Positions 25,451-37,834 of a stretch of 50,000 bases of DNA are shown here, piece after piece. The notes under the pieces were generated by a model that did no database searches, had not been told where the DNA came from, and was given only the letters and a program-made list of their open reading frames with translations. Within the stretch, counting starts at the first letter, position 1. Every line of letters starts with the position of its first letter. The translations under genes were made by a program, and so were the position numbers. The stretch lies in contig JACVTC010000022.1 of assembly GCA_016946835.1 (NCBI GenBank), positions 790,001 through 840,000 of the forward strand. Direction: 5' to 3'. The stretch comes from Neocallimastix lanati (nom. inval.). Lineage: Eukaryota; Neocallimastigomycota; Neocallimastigomycetes; Neocallimastigales; Neocallimastigaceae.

Positions 25451-27280
25451 ATGACGAAAGGTTATACTATTGGAATTGATTTAGGCACTACTTATTCTTG
25501 TGTAGGCATTTGGGAAGATGATCATGTGGAAATTATTTTAAATGATGAAGGAAATCCAACTACGCCATCTTATGTATCTTTTACTGAAAATGAAAGATTA
25601 ATTGGTGAGGAAGCTAAGGAACATGCTGCAATTTATCCTGAAAATACAATTTATGATGCAAAGCGTATGATCGGTCGTACATATGATGATGAAATACTTC
25701 AAAATGATATAAAACATTGGCCTTTTAAAGTTATAGAAAAAAATAATGGAAGACCATATGTTCAAGTTAATTATAAAAATAAAATTAGAGATTTTAGACC
25801 TGAAGAAATTTCAAGTATGATTCTTTCAAAATTAAAAGAAGATGCAGAAGAATATTTAGGACAAGAAGTCACTGATGCCGTCATTACAGTTCCTGCTTAT
25901 TTTAATGATGCTCAACGTAAAGCTACAAAAGATGCTGGTTTAATTGCTGGATTAAATGTTTTACGTATCATTAACGAACCTACTGCTGCTGCTATTGCTT
26001 ATGGCCTTAATAAAAAATCAAAAGAAAAGAAAAATATTTTAGTAGTAGATCTTGGAGGTGGTACATTTGATGTATCTATTTTAACAATTAATAATGGAAC
26101 TTTTGAAGTTAAAGCTACTGCAGGAGATACTCATTTAGGAGGTGAAGATTTCGATAATCGACTTGTTGATCATTTTGTTAAAGAATTCAAAGAAAAATAT
26201 AATAAAGATATTTCTACAGATTCAAAAGCTTTACGTCGTTTAAAATCAAAGTGTGAACGTATTAAATGTACTTTATCTATTTCAAAGAGAGCAAATCTTT
26301 CCATTGATTCTTTACACGATGGAATTGATTTTAAATCCAATATTACTCGTGAATGTTTTGAAAAATTAAATAAAGATTTATTTGAAAAAATTCTTGAACC
26401 CATTGATAATGCTCTCAAAGATTCAGGATTTTCAAAATCAGATATTCAAGAAATTGTTTTAGTTGGTGGATCTACTCGTATTCCAAAGATTCGAAGTTTA
26501 GTTTCTGAATATTTTGATGGTAAAAAATTAAATAAAAATATTAACCCTGATGAAGCAGTAGCCTATGGTGCAGCTGTTCTTTCTGCTTCACTTTCTGGAA
26601 TAGAATCTGAAAAAATTCAAGATATAACATTATTAGATGTTACTCCTCTTTCATTAGGTATAAGAATAAAAAATGGAATAATGTCTACTATTATTAAACG
26701 TAATACTCCAATTCCAGCAAAAATAACTGAAAAAGATTACACCACTTTATATGACTATCAAACAAGTATTAATTTCCAAGTTTATGAAGGTGAACGTCCT
26801 CTTACAAAAGATAATCATTTTTTAGGTGACTTTAAACTTTGTGATATTCCTCCTGCATTACATGGTGTACCAAAAGTTGATGTAACTATGGAAATCGATG
26901 AAAATGGAATTTTAAATGTTTCAGCAATAGATAAAGGAACAGGTAACTGTAATAAAACAACTATAGTTAATGAAAAAGATAAATTATCGAGAGAAGAAAT
27001 TGATCGAATTATTAAAGAAGCTGAAAAGTTCAGAGAAGAAGATAAACTAGAAAAAGAAAGAAATGAAGCTAAAACAGATCTTGATGTCTATGCATGTAAT
27101 TTACGAACCTCTCTTAAGAAAAATTCTTATAATGTCTCTTTTAATGATAAAAATAATTTAATGGAATCGATTGGTAATATGTTAGATTGGATTAATGATA
27201 ATCCATATGCCAGTAAAGAAAAATATATAGTTAATAAATTAAAATTAGAAACAATGTTTAATTCAATTGTACAAAATTAA
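25451..27280 (+). CDS. Hsp70 family chaperone D (609 aa)
   Basis: Intronless Hsp70 with all nucleotide-binding motifs (Lys71, [30 protein letters not shown]) and a lid ending [11 protein letters not shown], again without Gly-rich tail or EEVD. It shares with E the one-residue-longer loop [14 protein letters not shown], where A-C have [13 protein letters not shown]. The usually conserved ETAGG loop is most altered here ([11 protein letters not shown]), losing the Glu-Thr pair kept in the other four copies. The 3' flank pairs with gene B, the 5' flank with gene E. Confidence 0.95.
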   Translation: MTKGYTIGIDLGTTYSCVGIWEDDHVEIILNDEGNPTTPSYVSFTENERLIGEEAKEHAAIYPENTIYDAKRMIGRTYDDEILQNDIKHWPFKVIEKNNGRPYVQVNYKNKIRDFRPEEISSMILSKLKEDAEEYLGQEVTDAVITVPAYFNDAQRKATKDAGLIAGLNVLRIINEPTAAAIAYGLNKKSKEKKNILVVDLGGGTFDVSILTINNGTFEVKATAGDTHLGGEDFDNRLVDHFVKEFKEKYNKDISTDSKALRRLKSKCERIKCTLSISKRANLSIDSLHDGIDFKSNITRECFEKLNKDLFEKILEPIDNALKDSGFSKSDIQEIVLVGGSTRIPKIRSLVSEYFDGKKLNKNINPDEAVAYGAAVLSASLSGIESEKIQDITLLDVTPLSLGIRIKNGIMSTIIKRNTPIPAKITEKDYTTLYDYQTSINFQVYEGERPLTKDNHFLGDFKLCDIPPALHGVPKVDVTMEIDENGILNVSAIDKGTGNCNKTTIVNEKDKLSREEIDRIIKEAEKFREEDKLEKERNEAKTDLDVYACNLRTSLKKNSYNVSFNDKNNLMESIGNMLDWINDNPYASKEKYIVNKLKLETMFNSIVQN

Positions 27281-27333
27281 AATTAAAAAAGAAATTTAAT
27301 AGGATTAAATAATCTTTAATTACTTATTAAAAG

Positions 27334-27400
<67 letters not shown>

Positions 27401-27888
27401 TATTTATATATATTTGTATTATTACTCTATTTATATATACCAATTATATTAAAATATTTAAAATTATAACCATTTAAATAAAATTAGGTTAGTTTTAATC
27501 AAATATTTTTTTGCATATATGTATATTTTTTTATTCTTTATATAAATATATTTTTTATTATTTTTATATATATATTTTTGTTTTAATTTAGTAATTTGGG
27601 CATAATGCATGTTTAATTAGTCAATATGTAAGAGATGTTATTTTAATAATGCTTTTTTATAAATATATATATAATAATTATGTCTTTTGTAGAGTTTAGT
27701 AAGGACTTTTCATTATAAAGTTGAATGGAAGAAAGATTTGAAATAATTTCGTAAAGCTTATTTCCATTCATTTCATAAATCAAAATTAAGCTAAATTTAT
27801 ACTAAATTATAAACAAATATTTTTTTTCATAGCGTGACATATATATCTATTAAATAATATTCTATTATTTGAATACTAAAGACGCACA

Positions 27889-27935
<47 letters not shown>

Positions 27936-27964
27936 TATATAAATATAAAATAATTAATAAATTA

Positions 27965-28308
27965 TTTTTTTTTTATTTTAATCTTTCCCTCAAATGATTA
28001 TTCACCCAACCCTGATACTACGCTTTGAATTGAAGCATAGACCTTGATGGTTGTAATATTTCCAATCGCCAATGATTACACCCACTAGGGAGGAGTTAAT
28101 GATTCCATTCTGATGCTCGTGGTCATTAGAGATATATGTAGGAACGTTAGGAATGCATCTCCGGGCAGTGTGTAACGACGATTGAGAGCGGCGAAGCTGA
28201 TACAGTATGCCAATAACTCATCACCTTACAGTTAATTAATAACTGTATGGCCATATTGGGAGATGGGTACCCAGTATGTGCAGTCTATGTTTTTTTTTTT
28301 ATTTTAAT
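27965..28308. mobile_element. SINE-like insertion with 18-bp target-site duplication
   Basis: A GC-richer core (27983-28290, about 308 bp) sits between two copies of TTTTTTTTTTATTTTAAT (27965-27982 and 28291-28308). The homologous B-C spacer (about 21375-21400) has the flanks joined without the core, so the inserted unit is defined directly. There is no long open frame. The long A/T-rich direct repeats fit insertion by a LINE-type endonuclease. The core includes an inverted repeat (ACAGTTAATTAATAACTGT). No second copy is present in the window and I do not recognise the family. Confidence 0.7.
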
Positions 28309-28535
28309 TATAAGAATTTAATAGTGTGTTAAATTAAATTATTAAAAAATAAAAAAAATTAAAAAAAAGTATTAATAATTATTTAAATTCTATTTTATTC
28401 TTAATATTAATTTATTGTGTTCATTGTATATTATTTGCTCATAATTTTATGTATATATTTACTTTTAATTTCAATAATTTTCATATATAATAAATATTAT
28501 TATTTAAAGAATTATTTAATTATTTTTTTTTATGT

Positions 28536-28765
28536 TGTATAACGCCCTTGATTTAAGCCCCCCATCAAGAGCAGTGGGAGTATTGATGTATACAAGCACT
28601 TTCATATAAGCAGATATTGTCCCTTCTGGACAGCCATACTGAGTGTTCAGTATTGGCGCTCTGACATGCATAGAATTGCCGAAAATTTTTCTTGTATTAT
28701 TTCTCGGAATACTTCTCCAATTCGTAACTTCCCTTTGAAGTGAGGCTAGCATAACATAACCTATG
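28536..28765. repeat. Dispersed GC-richer repeat, copy 1
   Basis: Well above the surrounding GC content and absent from the matching part of the B-C spacer. Bases about 28617-28762 are homologous to 44328-44480 (shared ACTGAGTGTTCAGTATTGGC, TCTGGAC.GCC, ATAACCTA). A 78-aa open frame on the minus strand (28752-28516) spans it, but the second copy does not preserve that frame. An old transposable-element fragment is the best guess; short inverted ends (TTATGTT near 28531 and its complement near 28755) are suggestive only. Confidence 0.6.
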
Positions 28766-28921
28766 GAAATAAATAAACAAATATAATAATTTAGAATTAT
28801 TATTTTATTATATATTTATTAATATATATTCTTTTGTCAACTTTCCCTACTGTCATTCCTAAGTATATATAAAATACTTAGATACTTTAAAATATGGTAT
28901 ATCATTATTTAATATTTTTTT

Positions 28922-28972
28922 ATTTTATTTATTTATTTATTTACTTATTTATTTATTTATTTATTTATTTAA
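28922..28972. repeat. (TTTA)n tract before Hsp70 E
   Basis: TTTA array with one TTAC interruption, in the same relative place as the tracts before C and D. Confidence 0.85.
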
Positions 28973-29096
28973 TAAATTAAATTTTTTAATAAAAAAAAAA
29001 TTTAAATAGAATATCATATAAATTTTATTCTGGACATAACAATATTTGTTTATATATAAAAAAGGACTTAACTTTAATATATAATAAAAATTATTT

Positions 29097-29141
<45 letters not shown>

Positions 29142-29292
29142 AGCACTTTTATTTTGTTTTAATTTTCAATATTAAAATAAATATAAAAATAAAAAGAATT
29201 ATTTATTTAAATATAAAACATAATTAAAAAAGAAAAATTATTTTAACTATTAATAATAAATATATAGATATAAGCAAAAAAAGAAAAATAAA

Positions 29293-29340
29293 ACACTTTA
29301 TACCTTAAATATAATTTTCCATAAATTAATTTCATATATA
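29293..29340 (+). promoter_or_regulatory. Conserved proximal upstream block, Hsp70 E
   Basis: ACACTTTATACCTTAAATAT plus AATTTTCCATAAATT, one substitution from the block upstream of gene D. It lies 60-110 bases before the start. Confidence 0.4.
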
Positions 29341-29403
29341 TAAAAAAAAAATAAATAAAATAAAAAATTTTAAAAAATAAATAAGTAAATAAATAAAGAA
29401 AAT

Positions 29404-31233
29404 ATGACAAAAGGTCTTACTATTGGAATTGATTTAGGTACTACTTATTCTTGTGTAGGTATTTGGGAAGATGATCATGTAGAAATTATTTTAAATGATG
29501 AAGGAAATCCAACTACGCCATCTTATGTATCTTTTACTGAAAATGAAAGATTAATTGGTGAGGAAGCTAAGGAACATGCTGCAATTTATTATGAAAGTAC
29601 AATTTATGATGCAAAACGTATGATCGGTCGTACATATGATGATGAAATACTTCAAAATGATATAAAACATTGGCCTTTTAAAGTTATAGAAAAAAATAAT
29701 GGAAGACCCTATGTTCAAATTAATTATAAAAATAAAATTAGAGATTTTAGACCTGAAGAAATTTCAAGTATGATTCTTTCAAAATTAAAAGAAGATGCAG
29801 AAGAATATTTAGGACAAGAAGTCACTGATGCCGTCATTACAGTTCCTGCTTATTTTAATGATGCTCAACGTAAAGCTACAAAAGATGCTGGTTTAATTGC
29901 TGGATTAAATGTTTTACGTATCATTAACGAACCTACTGCTGCTGCTATTGCTTATGGCCTTAATAAAAAATCAAAAGAAAAGAAAAATATTTTAGTAGTA
30001 GATCTTGGAGGTGGTACATTTGATGTATCTATTTTAACAATTAATAATGGAACTATTGAAGTTAAAGCAACTTCAGGAGATACTCATTTAGGAGGTGAAG
30101 ATTTTGATAATCGACTTGTTGATCATTTTGTTAAAGAATTCAAAGAAAAATATAATAAAGATATTTCTACAAATTCAAAAGCTTTACGTCGTTTAAAATC
30201 AGTGTGTGAACACATTAAATGTACTTTATCTATTTCAAAGAGAGCAAATCTTTCCATTGATTCTTTACACGATGGAATTGATTTTAAATCCAATATTACT
30301 CGTGAATGTTTTGAAAAATTAAATAAAGATTTATTTGAAAAAATTCTTGAACCCATTGATAATGCTCTCAAAGATTCAGGATTTTCAAAATCAGATATTC
30401 AAGAAATTGTTTTAGTTGGTGGATCTACTCGTATTCCAAAGATTCGAAGTTTAGTTTCTGAATATTTTGATGGTAAAAAATTAAATGAAGATATTAACCC
30501 TGATGAAGCAGTAGCCTATGGTGCAGCTGTTCTTTCTGCTTCACTTTCTGGAATAGAATCTGAAAAAATTCAAGATATAACATTATTAGATGTTACTCCT
30601 CTTTCATTAGGTGTAGAAACAAAAATAGGAATAATGTCTACTATTATTAAGCGTAATACTCCAATTCCAGCCAAAATAACTGAAAAAGATTACACCACTT
30701 TATATGATTATCAAACAAGAATGACCTTCAAAGTTTATGAAGGTGAACGTCCTCTTACAAAAGATAATCATTTTTTAGGTGAATTTACACTTTGTGATAT
30801 CCCCCCTGTATTAAAAGGTATACCAAAAGTTGATGTAACTATGGAAATCGATGAAAATGGAATTTTAAATGTTTCAGCAATAGATATAGGAACAGGTAAC
30901 TGTAATAAAACAACTATAGTTAATGAAAAAGATAGATTATCGAGAGAAGAAATTGATCGAATTATTAAAGAAGCTAAAAAGTTCAGAGAAGAAGATAAAC
31001 TAGAAAAAGAAAGAAATGAAGCTAAAACAGATCTTGATGTCTATGCATGTAATTTACGAATCTCTCTTAAGAAAAATTCTTATAATATTTCTTCAAATGA
31101 TAAAAATAAATTAATGGAATCCATTAATAATATGTTAGATTGGATTAATGATAATCCATATGCCAGTAAAGAAAAATATATAGTTAATAAATTAAAATTA
31201 GAAACAATGTTTAATTCGGTTGTAAGAAGCTAA
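29404..31233 (+). CDS. Hsp70 family chaperone E (609 aa)
   Basis: Intronless Hsp70, last of the tandem array. All core ATPase motifs are present and the lid ends [11 protein letters not shown] without EEVD. Besides the shared Cys at the adenine-stacking position, it has CEHIKCTLS where the others have CERIKCTLS, so a second residue in the adenine-binding helix is changed (Arg to His). It shares the [10 protein letters not shown] insertion and the 5' flank with D, while its end and 3' flank match C. The substrate loop reads ETKIG. Confidence 0.95.
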   Translation: MTKGLTIGIDLGTTYSCVGIWEDDHVEIILNDEGNPTTPSYVSFTENERLIGEEAKEHAAIYYESTIYDAKRMIGRTYDDEILQNDIKHWPFKVIEKNNGRPYVQINYKNKIRDFRPEEISSMILSKLKEDAEEYLGQEVTDAVITVPAYFNDAQRKATKDAGLIAGLNVLRIINEPTAAAIAYGLNKKSKEKKNILVVDLGGGTFDVSILTINNGTIEVKATSGDTHLGGEDFDNRLVDHFVKEFKEKYNKDISTNSKALRRLKSVCEHIKCTLSISKRANLSIDSLHDGIDFKSNITRECFEKLNKDLFEKILEPIDNALKDSGFSKSDIQEIVLVGGSTRIPKIRSLVSEYFDGKKLNEDINPDEAVAYGAAVLSASLSGIESEKIQDITLLDVTPLSLGVETKIGIMSTIIKRNTPIPAKITEKDYTTLYDYQTRMTFKVYEGERPLTKDNHFLGEFTLCDIPPVLKGIPKVDVTMEIDENGILNVSAIDIGTGNCNKTTIVNEKDRLSREEIDRIIKEAKKFREEDKLEKERNEAKTDLDVYACNLRISLKKNSYNISSNDKNKLMESINNMLDWINDNPYASKEKYIVNKLKLETMFNSVVRS

Positions 31234-31832
31234 AAAATAAATTTGATAAAATTTTATTAACTATTAAAGAAAAGCAATACAAATAAAAAAAAAAAAATTC
31301 TTTTACAATTATTTATATATAAAAGTGGATAAACCGAATTAATAAACATATATAAATTCAATTAATAACATTGAAGGATTAATTATATATTCTTTTTTAT
31401 TAATATTTATTTATGAAAATCACATAATATTTATAATGAATAATTAATTATATATAATTATTTTTAATATTATTAATAATTTAAAAAATAATAATAACCA
31501 ATATTAATATATAATTATATATATTATAGCTGAATATTTGAAATAGTTTGGAATTAATACTAAATACTGTTATAATTTCAGTATAAAACATGAATAATCA
31601 TATTATTATTATTATTAATTAATAATTAATAATTAATAATTATAAATATTCTTTTTTAATAAAAAAATTATTCAACCTTTTAATTTAGATTTTTTAAAAA
31701 ATAATAATAGTAATATTTATATATATATGTATGTTGTATGTTAAGTCAATAAAGTTTTGGTATATAGAATTTAAAATATTAAAAATTATAATACTAAAAC
31801 TTTAATAATAAAACAAATGTACGAATTTATGA

Positions 31833-31837
<5 letters not shown>

Positions 31838-31889
<52 letters not shown>
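31838..31889. repeat. Long poly-A run
   Basis: About 52 consecutive A residues within the DNA homologous to the C-D spacer. The matching place in that spacer has only short A and TA tracts, so the run expanded after duplication. Confidence 0.9.
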
Positions 31890-31890
<1 letters not shown>

Positions 31891-32359
31891 GTATATATAC
31901 TAATATTATTTACTTCTTATACAAAATTAATATAGAAATAATATTTTTTAATGTATTACAATTATAAAATAATATATAAATAAATATATATGTTAAATAC
32001 CCCAAAAAAAAATTATATTCTACTAGTAATAATTAGTATAAAAGAAAATAATAAAATAATACAATAGCAAAAAAAATATATATGTTTTTTTTTTTTTTTA
32101 TCTTTATATTTTTAGGAGACGAAAGTTTTTGTTAGTAGAGTTTATGTCTATTATAAGAATTAAATATTTTGTTTAATGTTTAATTGAAAATATTAAGAGT
32201 AAACAAAAAATCTTAACAAAGTATTAGTAATTATATTAATTTCATTTTATTCTTGATTTATTATCTACATAATTTAATCATATATAAATAATTCATAATT
32301 TAAATTATTTTTTCATATATATATATAATAAATATTATTTAACAAATCAATGATATTTA

Positions 32360-32418
32360 TATTTATTTATTTATTTATTTATTTATTATTTATTTATTTA
32401 TTTATTATTTATTTATTT

Positions 32419-32458
<40 letters not shown>

Positions 32459-32461
32459 TTA
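32360..32461. repeat. (TTTA)n tract ending the Hsp70 array
   Basis: About 100 bases of TTTA with TTATTTA interruptions, preceded by CAATGATATTTA as at 24972. Homology to the Hsp70 repeat unit stops at this tract. Confidence 0.9.
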
Positions 32462-34717
32462 TAAATAACAAATTATAATTTTTAAACTATTTTTTTATTT
32501 TAAAATATTTATTACTACATATATTACTATTATTTCATTCTTTTAATTACAGGTACGACACCACATCTATTATATTACATATTACTACATTTAGTTCAAA
32601 TAAATGAATAGATAAATAAATATATTAATATTACCATATATATTTATAAATAATAATTTAGAATAATCACTTCATCGAAATATAAAATCATTGAAAATTA
32701 TCAAATATATCAAATTAAACTGATAATAATAACAATAATTTATATGTAAGCGATATTAAATAGATTAAAACATATATTTTATGGAAAGAGAACTCATAAA
32801 CATATAAAAATTAAACATACTAATTATAAAAAAATAAATAAATAATTATATATAATATATATAATTTATAATAAATATATATAATCTATAATAAATTAAT
32901 CTTGATATTGATATTCTGAATAAATCCTATTGAAATAATATTTAAAAAGAAAAAAATATTATTATTATTATTATTATTTAATTAGTTATTGATATTACAA
33001 AATTAATATGTTTAATTTTTTTTGAGGATGAATTTTCTTTTAATAATAACAATAATCAGTAATTAATAATAAATTGTAATAATTAATAGTAAAAAATAAT
33101 AATAAAATTAATATTAAAATTATTTGGAACGTTAATTAAATAATAATACCAAATAAATAAAAAGACATTGTTTACTTTTTAATCTATTTTATGTTACTAG
33201 TATGATAATTTTTTAAATATTTAAAAATATTATTTTATCATTTTATATATTTTGTATATCTTTAGAGTCTAAAATCTATATATATATATATATATAATAT
33301 TTTATTGTTTGAGGTATATGTAAATATCTAAAGATCTTGATATATATTATTTAATTATTAATTTAATATCATTTCTAATTTTATTTATTTTATTTTTTCT
33401 TTTTTAATATTTTTTTCTGTAAAATATATATTATATTTTTTATAAAATAATTTTTTATTTTATAATTAAAAATAAAAATAAGGATTAGAATTATTTTTAT
33501 TATTTATATTAATGCTATAAAATTAATAAAATAAAATATATTTTGTATATATTAATTAAATTAAAACAAAACAAAAAAGATTATAATAAAACTATGAAAA
33601 TTTTAATTTTCTTATTTTATTATTTTCTACTATAATAAATGTCAATTTATTGATAAAAAAATTAATTTTTAATTATTATTTATTAATTTGTTAATTTATT
33701 ATTGATGATAATTTAATTTAAAACCATGAATAAAAAAATTCCTTTAAAAGGCAATTATCTATATATAAATTAAATAATAATTTAAAAGGCAATTATCTAT
33801 ATATAGATTAAGTAATAATTATCTATTTTATTTTTTAATATTAATTTAAAAATTTATTTAAACGGGAATTTTCAATTTCAAATATTATTATTATTGTTAT
33901 TATTATTCTATATTATATTATAAAATATATTATTTATATTTTATTATATGGATATTATATTAATATATATTATAATTTTGATATTTCAAGAAATAAAAAT
34001 ATATATATATTTTTTATATTTAATTTTTTTTTTCAATTTCATATTTTGTTTATTTCTTCTGGTGTACAGAGTTTTATTTATTAACTTAAAAATCAAAAAG
34101 ATGTACTCAAAATAATAATAATTCATAAAAATAAAACATTAACAAATAATTATTATAAAAATAATAAATGATAATCTAATAATGAATAATAGAAAAGTAT
34201 ATTTAGATTAAAATAATGAAAATAAAAATAAAAAATAAAAAATAAATTCTAATTTTCTTTGTTTATATGATTTTCTAAAATTTTCTTTTATTTTATAATC
34301 TTTATACAAATTTTATATTTAATAAAAATTATATTTATATATATATAATTTTTAGATATTCAAAAGTTTATTTAGTAAAAAAAAAAAAATTAAATAAAAA
34401 AAAATTAAATAAAATATATTTTAAGTATACATAATGATTTAATGGAAAAAATAAAACCTATTAAACGATTATTGGTGGAATACTCAAAATTATTTTGGAT
34501 AAAAGTTTTAATTTTTTATTAATAAATATCAACAACAAAAAAAATATCATAGAAAAAAAAATATATTTAGATAGTGTATTACACACCCTAATTTTGAGAT
34601 ATAAAATTTTATGATGACGACTTTGTCTTAACTTATTTCTTTATTTTTTAGAAGAATAGATATTAATAATAGGAAGTTTTATTTGAACATTTGGTATTAA
34701 TTCAAGAGAAATGAATA

Positions 34718-34718
34718 A

Positions 34719-34787
<69 letters not shown>

Positions 34788-34788
34788 T
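34718..34788. repeat. (AAT)n microsatellite
   Basis: About 23 AAT triplets followed by a poly-A run. The 85-aa open frame starting at 34711 is produced by the repeat and was not accepted. Confidence 0.95.
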
Positions 34789-37700
34789 AAAAAAAAAAAA
34801 AAAAAAAAGGCTTTTTATTTTTTAGTATTCTTTTTTCGACTTAATATATTATTTTTAAATATTTCTTATGGTATTAATATAAAGATTTTAAATATATTTA
34901 ATGTTAAATATAAATATACATATATATATACATATATATATTTATATATAAACATAGAACTTTATTAAAATATTTAAAGCTTGGTAGTTATATTTTATAT
35001 ATAATATATATATATCTTAATTATTTTAATTTCCTATTGAAATTATATACCTACTTATTATAATATATATATTTTAATTTATTATAAGCCGTTATTTTTT
35101 TTTTTTTAAATAAGAATTTTGAATCAATGACCGCTATTTTTAACTATAAATATTAAGGAAAACTTTAAATATTATAAATACTATTTCTCTTTTTTTTTTT
35201 TTTTTTAGACAGGAAATACTGTTTAGTTATGAAAGAAAATTAATCTCTAATCTATAATTTATATAATTATTTTTATTATAATTAAATTAACAATCATATA
35301 AATAGAGAATGACTATATAAACATTATTATTTTAATTCTTCTTTTATGCAGAAATAATTTTATTTCAAAATTAACATATTTTTTATTATTAATTATTTAT
35401 ATTTAATAAATATTCTAAAAATTTAATATTTTTAATGCTATTATACTTATTATTATTATAATTATAATTATATAATTATTATAATTATCATAATAATTAT
35501 ATTATTTTTGTTTTATCTATATAACAAAATAAAAATAAAATATAAATAATAATATATCTAATTATTTTATTATTTATTTATCATCATTTATATTTTATTT
35601 AATAAAGCTAGAAATATTTTAATACATTTATAATTTATTTTAATATAATTATATTTTATATGTAATATAATTAAAATTATTAAATTATAACAATAATTTA
35701 TAATATATTATCTCCTCTAGATAAATATAATTAATTTTATTTAAACTTATTTAATTAGAATTACTATATATAATTGATAATATATTATTATATATTATAA
35801 TAGACATTAATATATTATTTATATAAATAATCAATTAATTATAACAATATATACTACTTTAGTTTATTATAAATTTCATGGCCAATACAAAATTGCAATT
35901 AATAATAAAATTTAATAATTCAAATTTAACATTCCAATATACTATAATATATTAGAATATATATACCAATAGTTTATTATTCTTAGTGAATTAATACTAA
36001 TTAATATATTAATTTCAATATTAATATTACAATATATTACAATATTACACAATAAATAAAAAAAAAGGAATAAATTTATTTTATAATAATTATTTGAATA
36101 AATTAATAATATAATTGATCATTAATAATTATAAGATCAAAAAAAATGAATGTTTTTTATAGTAAATTATTTAATAATTTAATTTATTGTCACTGTATAT
36201 TAATTAATAATAGAATATATAGTAAACTGTACTGATTCTAGTTAATTGATGATTAATTTATCATTCTTAATAAATTAAAATAAATTATATATATCAATTA
36301 TTGAAAACAATATATTTAATATTTATTAATAAATAATTGAATAATAAATAACAAATAAATAAATAAATAAATAATAAATAAAAAATAATCAAGTAATAAA
36401 TAAATAAATAATAAATAATGTATAATAAATAATTAAATAATTAACTATAAATAATACATAATACATAATAAATAAATAAATAATAAATAATAAATAATAA
36501 ATAATAAATAATAAATAAAATAATAAAAAATAAGAAATAAGAAAAAAAAAATAAATAATAAAAAATAAATAATAAATAATAAATAATATATAAATAAGAA
36601 ATAAGAAATAAGAAATAATTAAATAATTAAATACTTATATAATAATCATTCTTTTCATCTTCATTAATAAAAATTATATATATATAATATACATAATTAA
36701 TAGAATTCGAGTCCAATAAGCTTGCTATTAGAAATTATAATCATTAAACTTTTTCCTATTATTGAAAAGTTAAATTTATTATTTTTGCTCTTTTATGTTG
36801 AATTTAAATTTAATTTATATTAAATTTAGTTTATGTAAAATAAAAATATATTAAAAATTAAGATAAAATAAAAATTAAAACATAATAAAATTTTAATATA
36901 TATAATATATATATATATAAAAAAAGAATAAAAAGAATAATTCAAAAAAAAAATTAATAATTAAATGATAAATTAAATAAATAAAATAAAACAAAATCCA
37001 GTAAAAAAAAAATTTTTTTTATTGTTTTAAATTTTTTTTTATTGTTTTAATATTTTTTGATAATATATATCTTTTTGAACTTTTTTTTTTTTATAAATAT
37101 ATAATATTTTCACCCTTTTTTTATTTTATTTTTTTTTTCACCGAAAGTTATAATAAAATATATATATTAATAAAAGTGTGCAGAAAAAGAAAATAAATTG
37201 TAAAAGGAAGAAATATAAGAAATATTACTTATCAAAATAAAATTGGTTCAATAAAAGTTATTTTATATAGAAAAGAAGATAAAGTAAATTGAATAAAATA
37301 AAAATCAAAAAGAGAAGGAAAAGATAAAAATATATGTATATGGAATTTAAAATAAAATTTATATTAAAAGAAATATTAGAATCATTTATAAAGAATTTAT
37401 AAAGAATAAATATTGTACAGTAAAATTTAAATATATATAATAGTTAATTATTAAATTTGTTTTTTAAAATTATTTCTAAAATACATAATTTATTGAATTT
37501 TCTGTTTTATTAAATATATTTTTTATATATTATATTATAATTATATAATTTTTATTATTTAAAAAAAAAGTATGATAAAAAAAATAAATTATAAAACTAT
37601 AAAATCATATTGAAAAACATTATTTAAACTTGAATTAATTTTTATATATATATAGAACAAAGAATTTTAAATATATAATATTTTTCAATTTTTCAAATAA

Positions 37701-37834
37701 TCAAAGATAAAATAATATTAAATATAGAAAATATATATATATATATAAAACATACGTAGAAATAAAAAATAAATAGTAATAATAATAATAATTTTTTTTT
37801 TCAGATAGAGAAGAAAAAAATAAAATAAAATAAT

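Larger units (their letters stand above)
27281..29403. other. Spacer between Hsp70 D and E with insertions
   Basis: No intact gene. It contains a 50-base poly-A plus (TA)n tract (27331-27402), a block homologous to the B-C spacer (27678-27875), a (CA)n tract (27886-27902), a 308-bp insertion (27983-28290), a second GC-richer segment (28536-28765), a (TTTA)n tract (28922-28972) and the conserved upstream region of gene E. Confidence 0.75.
31234..37834. other. Large AT-rich intergenic region
   Basis: About 6.6 kb without a supportable gene. Its left part (31234-32461) is a colinear copy of the DNA downstream of Hsp70 C and ends in a (TTTA)n tract where the next unit would begin, but no sixth Hsp70 follows. 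The rest is (TAA)n, (TTTA)n, (TA)n and homopolymer DNA. A slightly GC-richer patch at 34570-34640 holds no usable frame. Confidence 0.7.

Noticed and set aside
27983-28290. Possible 5S-rRNA-derived element
   Set aside because: Short stretches (GGCCATA, TTGGGAGAT) recall 5S rRNA, but I could not align the internal promoter boxes or a full 5S fold. Not claimed.
28516-28752. 78-aa minus-strand open frame in the D-E spacer
   Set aside because: The homologous repeat at 44328-44480 breaks this frame by indels, so the segment behaves as a noncoding or dead element rather than a gene.
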